A stretch of DNA of 64,000 nucleotides from positions 2,232,001 through 2,296,000 of the forward strand of contig NZ_CP056122.1 in the NCBI RefSeq assembly GCF_018219455.1. The letters are read 5' to 3'. A program made the translations under genes and the position numbers. Below are positions 47,268 to 56,446 of the stretch, one piece after another. Below the pieces are notes generated by a model that saw only the letters and a program-made list of their open reading frames with translations, had not been told where the DNA came from and did no database searches. Positions within the stretch are counted from its first letter, which is position 1. Each line of letters opens with the position of its first letter. The stretch comes from Moritella sp. 5. Its GTDB lineage: Bacteria > Pseudomonadota > Gammaproteobacteria > Enterobacterales > Moritellaceae.

Positions 47268-47735
47268 GATACTGTACACATACGTCTATGTTTAAATCCG
47301 TATATAGCGCTAGACCAGAAGCTCGTCTGCTCATGAACGTGGGAGCTTTTGGATTAACTGCAATGTGTCAAAGAATGTAGGGGGGCTCAAGTTGGTTATA
47401 CTTTAGCCTCCCACGTTTCGAGCTAAATGTTTATGCGAAAGATAAATGATATACATACTTTGTACAGGCACCGAGATTTCATTTTCTTCAGTAACAAACC
47501 GCCAATATCGATTCTTCAAACTTGTTCCCATAATAATACAATCATATTGGGTCAAATCGTCAGGTGAAGAGATACGTAACACGCCAGCGTATTAAGCGAT
47601 TTATCCTTTCAATATGAAAACGTGCCGCATTAATCGATCTAATTTTTCTCTTGTTCAGTTTATTTAAGTTATAGTAAGCTCACTGTTTATAATAAATAAT
47701 CTTTGTTCTTCTTCCTTTAACCATGAAGTAGGTAT
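47268..47735. other. Intergenic region with a LysR remnant
   Basis: 468 bases before ycjX. They contain the LysR-type fragment at 47403-47589 and an imperfect inverted repeat (AACGTGGGAG near 47336 and its complement CTCCCACGTT near 47408), about 60 bases apart. Otherwise nothing was seen. Confidence 0.5.
47403..47589 (-). pseudogene. C-terminal remnant of a LysR-type regulator
   Basis: On the minus strand 61 codons without a stop read as part of a LysR substrate-binding domain: SSPDDLTQYDCIIMG, then YWRFVTEENEISVPVQ, a typical DL-x-x-x-x-C, W-x-F pattern. The end of the reading frame (YLSHKHLARNVGG) resembles the family tail HLA-x-x-V after an internal deletion. There is no DNA-binding domain or start codon. 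Confidence 0.6.
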
Positions 47736-49181
47736 ATGCGAGACCCAGACAAAAAGTTTTCTAAGTTAATGAATAAAGCATCGTCTCTTAAAGCTGACGG
47801 GCTGGCGAGCATTGCTAAATTACAGAACCGTTACTTTTGTGTTGGTATTACAGGCTTAAGTAAAAGTGGTAAATCAACCTTTATCACCAGCTTAATTAAC
47901 CAGCTCATGCATCACGAGAATGCGAGCCTAGCTGGATTTTCACCCGTATTAAGTGAACGTTTGTTGGGTGTAAAAATGCACCCGCTAGCAGATGCAGATA
48001 TTCCGGTATTTCCGTATGACAAGAACTACCAAAGTTTAACGCAAGCTGAAGCAAAATGGCCTGCATCAACCACTAATATTAGCGGTTGCTTACTTGAATT
48101 AAGACTATCTCGTTCGGGACGACGTTTAAATCCGTTAAAAGCAGAGCAGTTTTCTTTGTTTCTTGAAATTCGTGATTATCCGGGCGAGTGGTTACTCGAT
48201 TTACCTTTACGTGAAATGAGCTTTGCACGTTGGAGCGAACAATGCCAAGCGCAGTATCAAGTATCACCACGACGGGCGTTGATGGGGGAGTTGTTCGACG
48301 AATTAACGCAGCTAGACCCATTATCAGTCGTTGACGAAGACGTTCTAAAATCACTAAACGTTAAATTTGTACAGTTTCTTCATGACTGTAAATATAAATA
48401 CAGTAGTTTAAGTTTGATCCAACCAGGGCGTTTCTTATTACCGGGTACGGTTGAGAATACAGAACTATTGAACTTCGTGCCTTTACTTGGCTGTCAGAAA
48501 TACAGTTACGATGTGCTTAATGGTGCGGCTGACAACAGTTATTACAAGCATTGCCAACGTAATTATCAAGGCTATGTGAAGCATTTGGTTGAACCATTTT
48601 ACAAAACATTCTTTAGCCGTATTGACCGACAATTAGTGCTGGTGGATGTGGTTAATACCTTAAATTCAGGGCCTGAATATCTTGATGATATGCGTCAGGC
48701 GTTAACCAGTATTACTGAAAGCTTTTCGTATGGTCGCCAAAATCGGTTAGTGCAATTGTTTAAGCCTAAAATAGACAAGGTTGTGTTTGCTGCGACCAAG
48801 ATTGATCAGGTGTTAAGTGAAGACCATGATGCAGTGCGTCAACTACTGGGGGTAATTGTAAAACAAGCCTATAAGAGTGCGCAGCATGAAGGGGTACAAC
48901 CAATCTGTGAAGCAACGGCAGCAGTACGTTCTTCTAAAGAGATAAAGCATCAAGGCGATCGTGGTATTACTGGACGAGGAGTGAATGGTGAACCAATTGG
49001 TTACATTCATCCTACTATACCAACACGAATCCCCGAGGGGGAGCAGTGGCAGCCATTTTTAGATTGGCAAATACCCTTGTTAAATCCACCACAAGGGCTG
49101 TCGTACAGTAATCAGGATGTATTACCACATATTCGAATTGATACTATTTTAAATGAATTAATAGGGGACAAATGCCTATGA
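47736..49181 (+). CDS. ycjX: YcjX family P-loop GTPase-like protein
   Basis: This 481-residue protein belongs to the YcjX/DUF463 family, which sits with ycjF in the phage-shock neighbourhood of enterobacteria. A P-loop GLSKSGKSTF is at about residue 38, and the DYPGEW switch-like motif is also present. Its molecular role is not known, though stress at the inner membrane is implied. It overlaps ycjF by 10 bases. AGG is close before the ATG. No sigma-54 promoter was recognised upstream. Confidence 0.92.
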   Translation: MRDPDKKFSKLMNKASSLKADGLASIAKLQNRYFCVGITGLSKSGKSTFITSLINQLMHHENASLAGFSPVLSERLLGVKMHPLADADIPVFPYDKNYQSLTQAEAKWPASTTNISGCLLELRLSRSGRRLNPLKAEQFSLFLEIRDYPGEWLLDLPLREMSFARWSEQCQAQYQVSPRRALMGELFDELTQLDPLSVVDEDVLKSLNVKFVQFLHDCKYKYSSLSLIQPGRFLLPGTVENTELLNFVPLLGCQKYSYDVLNGAADNSYYKHCQRNYQGYVKHLVEPFYKTFFSRIDRQLVLVDVVNTLNSGPEYLDDMRQALTSITESFSYGRQNRLVQLFKPKIDKVVFAATKIDQVLSEDHDAVRQLLGVIVKQAYKSAQHEGVQPICEATAAVRSSKEIKHQGDRGITGRGVNGEPIGYIHPTIPTRIPEGEQWQPFLDWQIPLLNPPQGLSYSNQDVLPHIRIDTILNELIGDKCL

Positions 49182-50227
49182 CCAAGCAAGCGAATAGCAG
49201 CTCAACACGTAATCAAGGTAAAACCATCGACATGCAAGTCGAAGAGGCTGTGGTGACGGTGAGCCGTGAAGCAAAAATATTTATGCCCGATCTCGATAAT
49301 GACTTGAGTAAAGTCCCCGCATCAATTACTGCTGAAGATGTGGTTGATGATACTTACCGTGGGTTAACGCTCGAAGCATTACCAATCAAAGGGTTAAAGT
49401 CGTTTGTTATCGGTATTGCGAGTATCTTTGGTGTGATGTCGTTATGGCAAATGTATACCATATTCCAAAGTGCCTTAGCCTTACATTGGATCGCTGCTGC
49501 AGGTTTTGCAGGATTGATTATCATTGTTGCTATGTTGGCATTACGTAGCGTGTTTAGCTTTATGTCTGATAAAGAAAATATGGCGGCATTAGCAGGGTTA
49601 CAAGATAAGGCCGAACAATTAAAAATGACCAATGATGTTGGTCAAGCGAAAGGCTTCATCGCTAAGTTAACGCAATTTTATAAAGGCAAACCACAAGCGG
49701 CTCTGCTAGCTAAAAGCATTAAAACTATGCCTGATTACAGCAGTGATAAAGAAGCTATGGTACATCTTGAACAGGTGTTTTTAGCTCCATTGGATAAAGA
49801 AGCGTTACGGCGTGTATCTAAGCACAGTTTACAAACGGGTATGGTGGTAGCTGCGAGTCCGTGGGCAACTGTTGATATGTTATTAGCATTGTGGCGTAGT
49901 ATGAAAATGATTGACGAGGTAGGGCAGGTATATGGCATGCGTCCTTCGTTGGCCAACCGTTACAAGCTATTAAAGAGCGTGCTCCGTTACTTGGCATTAA
50001 TTGGTGTAAGTGAACTTGCACTTGATGAAATGTTGCAAGAATTTGGCACAACAAGTTTAGCGGGAATAACAGGTGCTCGCTTAAGCCAAGGTGTTGGTGC
50101 TGGCGTATATACTGCACGTATTGGTTTAGCAGCTGTAGCGGCATGTCGACCTATTAGTTTTTCACCAGAGAACAAACCTAAATTGAAAGATTTTATAAAA
50201 CGTATAATACAACGTATGAATGGTTAA
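49172..50227 (+). CDS. ycjF: YcjF family inner membrane protein (DUF697)
   Basis: The 351-residue protein has two membrane helices (about 70-95 and 100-120) and a C-terminal DUF697 domain containing ASPWATVDMLLALWRSMKMI and GARLSQGVGAGVYTARIGLAAV. It overlaps the end of ycjX, so translation is coupled. The pair is conserved across gammaproteobacteria; function is poorly known. Confidence 0.92.
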   Translation: MPMTKQANSSSTRNQGKTIDMQVEEAVVTVSREAKIFMPDLDNDLSKVPASITAEDVVDDTYRGLTLEALPIKGLKSFVIGIASIFGVMSLWQMYTIFQSALALHWIAAAGFAGLIIIVAMLALRSVFSFMSDKENMAALAGLQDKAEQLKMTNDVGQAKGFIAKLTQFYKGKPQAALLAKSIKTMPDYSSDKEAMVHLEQVFLAPLDKEALRRVSKHSLQTGMVVAASPWATVDMLLALWRSMKMIDEVGQVYGMRPSLANRYKLLKSVLRYLALIGVSELALDEMLQEFGTTSLAGITGARLSQGVGAGVYTARIGLAAVAACRPISFSPENKPKLKDFIKRIIQRMNG

Positions 50228-50386
50228 ATTCTCGAATATAAATGGGTTCGTTCCCCGCTAAATCCCACCGACGTAGTCTATCATTGAAGCTCTGTATACG
50301 AATTGTATTATTTTTAGAGTTAAATGATAGGCTTACTGACTCCTCACTGGCAGTAAGCAATATTTTCAACGGTCAAAGGAGTTATT

Positions 50387-50713
50387 ATGTTGGAATACGT
50401 TGCACTCGGGTTACTGGTGTTTGTTGCTATTTTGCTGTTTTATGGTGTCATCGTTATACATGATATTCCTTATGAAATTGCTGTTCATCGTAATCATCCA
50501 CACCAAGATGCCATCCATGTTGCAGGCTGGGTAAGTCTCTTCACCTTACATGTACTTTGGCCGTTTTTGTGGATCTGGGCGACGTTGTACCGAACCGATC
50601 GTGGTTGGGGTTTCTCGGATGGTCATTCAAGTAAAGAACACATCGAAAAATTAAAACTTGAATTAACCGAAGTTAAACAACGTCTTAATGCGTTAGAAGG
50701 GGATAGTGAATAA
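50387..50713 (+). CDS. yiaW: DUF3302 inner membrane protein (YiaW-like)
   Basis: The 108-residue protein has two membrane helices and the DUF3302 pattern (HDIPYEIAVHRNHPHQDAIH, WVSLFTLHVLWPFLWIWA), with a C-terminal coiled coil. E. coli yiaW lies beside yiaV in the same way. AAAGGAG is 8 bases before the ATG. The stop and the next start share bases (TAATG). Confidence 0.85.
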   Translation: MLEYVALGLLVFVAILLFYGVIVIHDIPYEIAVHRNHPHQDAIHVAGWVSLFTLHVLWPFLWIWATLYRTDRGWGFSDGHSSKEHIEKLKLELTEVKQRLNALEGDSE

Positions 50714-51672
50714 TGGATTTATTACTCATATTAACGTATACCGCCTTATGTATCGCGATATTCAAAATCTTCAAGATCCCACTAAATAAATGGAGTGTAC
50801 CAACTGCGATACTTGGTGGCATCATTCTAATTGGTGGACTGGTGTTCACCATGAATTACAATCACCCATTTTCAGAGATTAGTCGGGAGTATTATGCGAC
50901 TACGCCAATTGTGCCTGCCGTTAGCGGTACTGTGATTGAAGTACCGGTTGAACCGAATCAATTACTGCTGAAAGGGGATGTGCTATTTAAGTTAGATCCT
51001 AAGCCGTTTCAAGACAAGCTAGATTCAATTGAAGCGAATTTAGTGGTTGCAGGCGCAGACTTTAAACGTGCGGAAAAACTGTATCGTAAAGGCATTGGTA
51101 AACAACGAGATGTTGATCTGACTCGTGGCCAAGTTGATGACTTAACGGCTAAGCGAGAGTTAGCCTTGTATAACCTTGATAGTACAGTTGTTCGTGCACC
51201 AACGGACGGTTATGTCGTACAACAAGCATTACGTCCAGGGATGCGTGCAGTGAGTATACCATTGCGACCTGTGATGGTGTTTAAACATAAAGACGATAAG
51301 AATCTGGTCGGTTGGTATCGTCAAAACAGTATGCTGCGTCTTAAGAAAGGTTCGAAAGCTGAAGTGATTTTTGATGGGCTGCCGGGTAAGGTGTTTAGCG
51401 CGAGGGTGATCGGTGCTATTCCTGCGATCCCTGAAGGACAAATTCAAGCATCGGGTACATTAATTTCAGTTCAGACTGCGCGAATTCCAGGCCGTATCCC
51501 TGTATTGTTTGAAATCGATGATCCACGCTTCGAGCAATACAGTGATGTGATGATGGGGGGCGCGTATGGTCAGACAGCAATCTATTCAGAGCATTTTGAA
51601 CACGTGGCTATCATGCGTAAAATATTGTTACGTATGGCATCTTGGATGAATTACCTCTTCCCATTCCATTAA
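50713..51672 (+). CDS. yiaV: HlyD-family membrane fusion protein (YiaV-like)
   Basis: This 319-residue protein has two N-terminal membrane helices followed by the HlyD/EmrA adaptor layout: lipoyl half (VPAVSGTVIEVPVEPNQLL), helical hairpin (about 110-150), second lipoyl half (APTDGYVVQQALRPGM) and beta-barrel. It would link an inner-membrane transporter to an outer-membrane channel, but none is encoded here. Translational coupling to yiaW indicates they act together. Confidence 0.85.
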   Translation: MDLLLILTYTALCIAIFKIFKIPLNKWSVPTAILGGIILIGGLVFTMNYNHPFSEISREYYATTPIVPAVSGTVIEVPVEPNQLLLKGDVLFKLDPKPFQDKLDSIEANLVVAGADFKRAEKLYRKGIGKQRDVDLTRGQVDDLTAKRELALYNLDSTVVRAPTDGYVVQQALRPGMRAVSIPLRPVMVFKHKDDKNLVGWYRQNSMLRLKKGSKAEVIFDGLPGKVFSARVIGAIPAIPEGQIQASGTLISVQTARIPGRIPVLFEIDDPRFEQYSDVMMGGAYGQTAIYSEHFEHVAIMRKILLRMASWMNYLFPFH

Positions 51673-51695
51673 TTTTTTTGTTTTACGACTTTCCT

Positions 51696-51728
51696 AAAGG
51701 ATTATAACCACGGTTATAGTCCTTTTTT
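51696..51728 (+). terminator. Terminator of yiaWV
   Basis: AAAGGATTATAACC and GGTTATAGTCCTTT form a stem with one mismatch around AC, with a T6 tract, between convergent genes. Confidence 0.9.
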
Positions 51729-51770
51729 ATCAGGCGCTTATTACGATATCTTTACTCAGACTCGATATTC

Positions 51771-52964
51771 TCACCTTCTATTTCTTTTTTTAACCTTTTT
51801 CTTGGCTTTTTTAAGCGCTTCAGCAAACTCTTTATGGAAAGGCTGTTCTGTAACAACAGGAATGACTTGGCCTATGCTCTTTTCAATACTCTTTAATAGC
51901 GTTATATCATTTTCGACAGCAAATGAAATGGCCATTCCACTTTTCCCTGCACGTGCAGTTCGTCCTATACGGTGTATGTAGTTTCTTGGATCTTCAGGCA
52001 GGTTATAGTTAATGACTAAAGTAATATTATCAACATCAATGCCACGAGCAGCAACATCCGTTGCAACTAATACGCGTAAATTAGCGTTTTTAAAGTGCTG
52101 TAACGCTTCCTCTCTCGCTGCTTGTGTTTTACCACTGTGAAGGCTAGCGGCAGTTATGGATGCTTCTTCGAGTGTGTTAACAATGATGTCTGCGCCAGGC
52201 TTGGTTTTACAAAAGATGAGCACTTTTTTATAGTCAGATTCTTTCAGGAGATTAAGTAGCAAAGGTACTTTATTCGATTTTTCAAGATGGTATACACTTT
52301 GATTAATCAAGTCGATAGTAACCGTTTTAGCAGTAATTTGAATTTTTGTTGGATCCGTTAATATTGCTTCTGCAAGTATCTCTATTTTAGGAGGCATAGT
52401 AGCTGAAAACAATAGTGTTTGTCGGTTCTTTGGCAGTTTAGATATGATGCTTTGAACATCCTTAAAGAACCCCATATCAAGCATTGTATCTGCTTCATCT
52501 AATACAAATACTTCTAACGCCTTAAAATTTATATCGCCCGTTTTAATTAAATCCAATAACCTTCCAGGGGTGGCTACTAAAATATCAAGTCCAAGTGCGA
52601 TAGAGTCAACTTGATCTTGTCTTCCTACACCACCATAAACAACCTTAGTTTTAAGCCCTAAACCATCAGAGTAGTCATCAATGTTTTGCATTATTTGCGA
52701 GGCAAGCTCTCTCGTGGGTGTTAGTATGAGCGAACGCGTGCTCTTAGCTTTGATATCTATTTTATTCCGCCCAAAATTATTGATAATAGGCAATGAAAAA
52801 GCCGCCGTTTTTCCTGTTCCCGTTTGCGCTATACCAAGAAGATCATTCCCATTAATAAGAGCTGGGATACATTCTTTTTGGATTGGTGTGGGCTGTTTAT
52901 AGCCTTTAAGACTAACGCGGTCAATAATTGACTCTAAAAGTGAAAATTCTTTAAACTCTGACAT
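51771..52964 (-). CDS. DEAD-box RNA helicase
   Basis: The 397-residue protein has the full helicase core: TPIQKECIP, AQTGTGKT, PTRELASQ, DEADTMLDMGF, SAT, ATDVAARGIDV and HRIGRTARAG, with a short basic tail (KKAKKKVKKRNRR). It is distinct from the RhlE-like protein at 44.5 kb. ATG 52964 is chosen because family members begin near the F-x-x-x-x-L motif; a TTG at 52988 opens the frame further. Several such helicases are usual in cold-water bacteria. Confidence 0.9.
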   Translation of the reverse strand: MSEFKEFSLLESIIDRVSLKGYKQPTPIQKECIPALINGNDLLGIAQTGTGKTAAFSLPIINNFGRNKIDIKAKSTRSLILTPTRELASQIMQNIDDYSDGLGLKTKVVYGGVGRQDQVDSIALGLDILVATPGRLLDLIKTGDINFKALEVFVLDEADTMLDMGFFKDVQSIISKLPKNRQTLLFSATMPPKIEILAEAILTDPTKIQITAKTVTIDLINQSVYHLEKSNKVPLLLNLLKESDYKKVLIFCKTKPGADIIVNTLEEASITAASLHSGKTQAAREEALQHFKNANLRVLVATDVAARGIDVDNITLVINYNLPEDPRNYIHRIGRTARAGKSGMAISFAVENDITLLKSIEKSIGQVIPVVTEQPFHKEFAEALKKAKKKVKKRNRR

Positions 52965-53137
52965 GCTGGCTCGGTATTCTTTAATCAATAGCCTATTATT
53001 CTAACAGAATGCTTTAACATATTTAAGACGTATTCAAGATGACTTTTTCTGACAAATACCTACAAAATATCTCACAAAAACAGTTCAGTAATCAGTGTTC
53101 TTACCCCTGTATTTTCAGTCAACTATAGGGGGCTGAA

Positions 53138-53242
53138 ATGACTCTATATTCACCGGAAAGAAAAGAAGCTGTCTTGTGTAGGATGTTACCATTTCAATTG
53201 AGTAATACGTTCTGTAATTCGGGGGGCTGGGGGGGGATTTAG
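53138..53242 (+). pseudogene. N-terminal remnant of an IS3-type transposase OrfA
   Basis: An ATG with GGGGG upstream opens 34 codons reading MTLYSPERKEAVLCRMLPF, like the start of IS3-family OrfA proteins from marine gammaproteobacteria. The frame then degenerates through G6 and G8 runs to a stop. No helix-turn-helix or OrfB follows. Confidence 0.6.
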
Positions 53243-53289
53243 TCATTATATCCTATCAAGGTTTGTCCAAGAATGAGTTGATATTGCCA
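53238..53289 (+). repeat. Island repeat copy A (partial)
   Basis: The segment from TTTAGTCATTATATC through CTATCAAGG, TTTGTCCAAGAATGAGTTG resembles the middle of copies B-D (CTATCAAGG and TGTCCA are shared with C). It lacks the stem-loop part. An IS3-like remnant directly precedes it. Confidence 0.6.
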
Positions 53290-53835
53290 TACGAGATAAT
53301 ACCCAATAAGTGTTATTCACTACGTAAAGTTTAGTGACTCAATTCCTAGTAGCCATGGAGTTACGAAAACAGGTGGAACTTTAAAATAATAACAATATGT
53401 TACGCTCAACTTGGCCTGTTTCGTAAGAATCTCGGCAGACCTAAAGTACATCCTTTGACGATTATTTGCCTTATGGCAAGAAATAAGAGTGATTAAATAT
53501 TCCAACAGTAATAACCGTCGAAGTTATCATATTAAGGGCCCTAGGACGTAATAATATTGTGGTAACGTTGTTGGGATATATTATAATTGTTATAATGCTC
53601 ATTATTGCTCGAATTATGGTTTTTCTTATTTTGTTTAACCCCAAATAAGGTTTTTCATTCTGAAATGTCTAAAGTGATGCTGCTGTAGTTTTTTTTGTTG
53701 TTTAGTTGGATTAATATAGTTATATCATCGATTTAAAGTGATATTGGATACATAGAGATTTTAACATTAAAAGCGCTACATTCGTGAGATATTAATGTTG
53801 TACTTATTGATTAATAATTAACTAAAGGATTAGGT

Positions 53836-54039
53836 ATGTTAAAAAAACAATTATCAGCAATCGCAATTCTGTTTTCAGGATTAGCTATCACATCTGCGCA
53901 AGCTACAATTATTGAGGAAGTAAGCGTTACACTTGAAGGAAGTACTCAAGCTGTAACAGCTGAGTTACCATTAACTGTGGAATTAAAATACGGTACGCTT
54001 GAACCTTACCACCCAGATAAAACTCATGTCGGAAAGTGA
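53836..54039 (+). CDS. Small exported protein
   Basis: I do not recognise this 67-residue protein. It has a clear Sec signal peptide (about 1-24, ending AQA) and a mature part of about 43 residues with alternating hydrophobic residues (VSVTLEGSTQAVTAELPLTVELKYG), suggesting a small beta fold. AAAGGA precedes the ATG. It lies between repeat copies A and B, with no neighbour on its strand. Confidence 0.7.
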   Translation: MLKKQLSAIAILFSGLAITSAQATIIEEVSVTLEGSTQAVTAELPLTVELKYGTLEPYHPDKTHVGK

Positions 54040-54581
54040 ACTCTCAATTAACGTTATCTAAGCATTGTATTTACAATGCTTAGTCTCCTGTCAGGAATGC
54101 GATCTTGCAGAGTTAGGCTTGTGTCGTAAATTCAAATTTAATTGTTAAGAATAAAGGACATACTATCCCTCAGATAGAATTATGCTGCTGTTTCATCAAG
54201 CTTTTCACAATAAAAACCATATGATAAGAGTGATATAACTAAGTTAAACTTACAGTACTCAATAAGTGTTACACGCATAAAGTACGTTATGGTTAGTGAG
54301 AGTGAGGGAGTCTGCTAGATCCCTTCACTTCCCCTACAAAATATAATGAGTATTGCCATCCGCTAGTACAATAACTATAACAAGACTTTGTCCAGAATTG
54401 AGTTGGCTAGCCTAGCTAACTCAAAATTGCCCCATTCTGCGTTAGAGCAGTTACTCACTCACGATGTTTTCATATCGATTTGCCATACATTTTCTTATGT
54501 GAGGAATGAATGCTGTTTTTCATCGCAAGAGCAAAACAGGCCACCAATAAAGGGGGACGGTCTCACTGAGCTCACAGCCAC
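54040..54581. other. Intergenic region with repeat copy B
   Basis: These 542 bases include the 12-mer CAATAAGTGTTA at 54260 (shared with 53304), an imperfect hairpin at 54299-54332 (AGTGAGGGA/TCCCTTCACT) and repeat copy B. No credible gene is seen; a 65-codon frame at 54388 is carried by the repeat. Confidence 0.6.
54345..54433 (+). repeat. Island repeat copy B
   Basis: This copy starts AATGAGTATTGCC and ends GCCCC. It has the shared TTTGTCCAG box and a stem TTGAGTTGGCTA/TAGCTAACTCAA. It aligns over its whole 89 bases with copies C and D. Confidence 0.75.
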
Positions 54582-54992
54582 TTAAGATAAGGTAGAAAGG
54601 GGAATAAAAAATATAAAGCCGAATGCGAAACAATTTCCCCCGAACGCAGAGAGCAGACCAAGGTAAAAATAGCGACCAAATGCTTTCTTAGTGGCCTGAT
54701 GCCATGATTTAAACTCATCTTGAGTAACATGGTGCCCATAGCGAAAAAGTAAATAAGAAAACCATATATATATTGCATATGAAGCAAACACCCAAGACAT
54801 ATTCGCATTAACACCAACACTAATTCTGAATTGAAGTCGTTCTGGTACTCCTGAGATTATGCTTTCTATAATTATTTGCTTGTGGTTCCTTAATTTTATC
54901 GATAAGTAAATATTAGGTATGAGAACAGCAATAGCACCTAACACAGAAAGTATTGCTGAATATTTCATCATCTCGTGTATTAGTATATCCAT
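54582..54992 (-). CDS. Small membrane protein, candidate immunity protein
   Basis: The 136-residue protein has about four hydrophobic segments (10-30, 60-80, 75-92, 110-133) and no known motif. Its ATG overlaps the stop of the upstream LysM gene (TAATG), so the two are translationally coupled, the usual layout of a toxin and its immunity protein. That role is inferred from order and topology alone. Confidence 0.65.
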   Translation of the reverse strand: MDILIHEMMKYSAILSVLGAIAVLIPNIYLSIKLRNHKQIIIESIISGVPERLQFRISVGVNANMSWVFASYAIYIWFSYLLFRYGHHVTQDEFKSWHQATKKAFGRYFYLGLLSAFGGNCFAFGFIFFIPLSTLS

Positions 54993-56446
54993 TAGTCAAA
55001 TATAACCTCTTCAATAAATGAGCCAACTTCGTTGGATTTGTCACCGCCATACATACCCCAAGCAAGCGTACCAGCACTCACTAGTACTATTGATAATCCA
55101 CCTGTAACCGGAGCAGCCATTAAAGCTATGCCTAACACATACCCAGCCGTAACATTAAATATTCCTGACGACAAATTCCTAGCTGCCGACCTCCCACATG
55201 TTTCGCTCATTACTCCGCTAATGTTACAATCCCGATAAATATCAGCGGCGTTGCCATATAGACCTAAACCGGTGACAATCCATCCGCCAATTTTGATTTG
55301 TTTACTGAACGACATAGCTTGCTTGTATAGTGGCGTCATTCCAATTCCACCCATCGCTTTAGCGAAATCTTTGGAACGGTAAATTTGTCGCTTGTTAACG
55401 TTTAACAGGTTACCTATATTTTTCGCTTGGAGCCCTTTTATGTACTTAGGCTTACCCATCTGCCCGAGCTGTGACTTCATCTCTCCTCGGAATGCTCTTT
55501 CTCGTTTTCGCCAATCCTTATAGTCAGTATTAGAGTAGAGAGCTTGCCCTGTTAAACCTGCTGTTTTGGACGATATGTAATTAGAGTAATCCGAAAAAGC
55601 TTTTAGTCTTTTGCTAATATGGTCACCTTGCGTTCCCACACCAGCGATTACCGCGCCTGTGCTTGCTATAATGTTATTAAGGTTAATTTCAATAAGCTCA
55701 CCAGTATCAGCATTGACTTGCAAGCTATCCATCCCACCTTCTGCGGACATGGTTAAGACTTCAGTAACAACATCATGGTTATCAGCAAACCATTGTCGTT
55801 CATCTACGTTTAAAGTGAGATACTGAGTCATTAACTCTTTAGCTTGCGCAATGGTATTTTCTTCTTCATTGTGCTTTGTTTTCCAAGTAGTTACTACTAC
55901 TGGCATTCCTGATTTTATTTGCCCAAAGGAATACTTTAAATGCGGGTTAGTGTTCTTAATATGCTCAACAAAAAATAAATCATCACTGCCATAAACATCT
56001 TCAGCAAACGATTCAAGCGTTTCATCACTGTCACCAAAAAATAAATAACAATCATCAATATCTTTTATTGCTGATGTCTTAATGCCGAGGTTAAGCAAGG
56101 GCATTGCAAAAGGTAGTGTCCCTTCTTTTAACGTGTGAACCTCTGATGTCAACATTTTACCGTTAAACTGATACGTTGAATTAGGTGTGTTATTTTCAAT
56201 TTTAACCGCAGATGCAGGCAATGTATTATCAACCTCGTTACATTGAGCTTGTTTCGATTCCTCAACTTGTAATGAGTCACCAGCTGCTAAGCTGTCGGGG
56301 TCTTTGTCAAACTTCATATTAAGGTTTAATAATGCTTTAGGCGCTAATCCGTATTTAGCCGCTATGCTACTCCATGTATCTCCTATTTTTACTACGTGTG
56401 TTTGAGCTGGGGGGGGTATTGATTTCATTACTGTCATCACTACCAT
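54992..56446 (-). CDS. LysM protein with hydrophobic C-terminal domain (toxin candidate, possibly the 3' part of a frameshifted gene)
   Basis: The 484-residue frame starts in the overlap with the upstream 225-residue frame and carries a LysM domain (about 17-62, THVVKIGDTWSSIAAKYGLA) and a second LysM-like stretch (about 140-190). A mainly helical region of about 200 residues follows, then a Gly/Ala-rich hydrophobic tail (about 385-470) with possible membrane hairpins. LysM binds peptidoglycan; a membrane-active C terminus suggests a secreted toxin. The frame joins the preceding one if a C8 run at 56409-56416 is read as C7, giving about 683 residues. The ATGs at the start of this frame have only a weak ribosome site. 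Confidence 0.7.
   Translation of the reverse strand: MVVMTVMKSIPPPAQTHVVKIGDTWSSIAAKYGLAPKALLNLNMKFDKDPDSLAAGDSLQVEESKQAQCNEVDNTLPASAVKIENNTPNSTYQFNGKMLTSEVHTLKEGTLPFAMPLLNLGIKTSAIKDIDDCYLFFGDSDETLESFAEDVYGSDDLFFVEHIKNTNPHLKYSFGQIKSGMPVVVTTWKTKHNEEENTIAQAKELMTQYLTLNVDERQWFADNHDVVTEVLTMSAEGGMDSLQVNADTGELIEINLNNIIASTGAVIAGVGTQGDHISKRLKAFSDYSNYISSKTAGLTGQALYSNTDYKDWRKRERAFRGEMKSQLGQMGKPKYIKGLQAKNIGNLLNVNKRQIYRSKDFAKAMGGIGMTPLYKQAMSFSKQIKIGGWIVTGLGLYGNAADIYRDCNISGVMSETCGRSAARNLSSGIFNVTAGYVLGIALMAAPVTGGLSIVLVSAGTLAWGMYGGDKSNEVGSFIEEVIFD

Larger units (their letters stand above)
52965..53835. other. Intergenic region with IS3-like remnant and repeat copy A
   Basis: This 870-base stretch begins the accessory island. 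It contains the transposase fragment (53138-53242) with two G runs, repeat copy A (53238-53289) and a 12-mer block shared with the region before copy B (53304). No intact gene is seen; 53500-53835 is AT-rich and holds the promoter of the small exported protein. Confidence 0.6.

Noticed and set aside
53221-53236. G6-CT-G8 run similar to the C8 junction at 56409
   Set aside because: The surroundings of the two runs are unrelated, so there is no sign of duplication. The first is part of a degenerate transposase frame.
54388-54585. 65-codon plus-strand frame
   Set aside because: It is composed mostly of repeat copy B, with poor codon pattern and no ribosome site.
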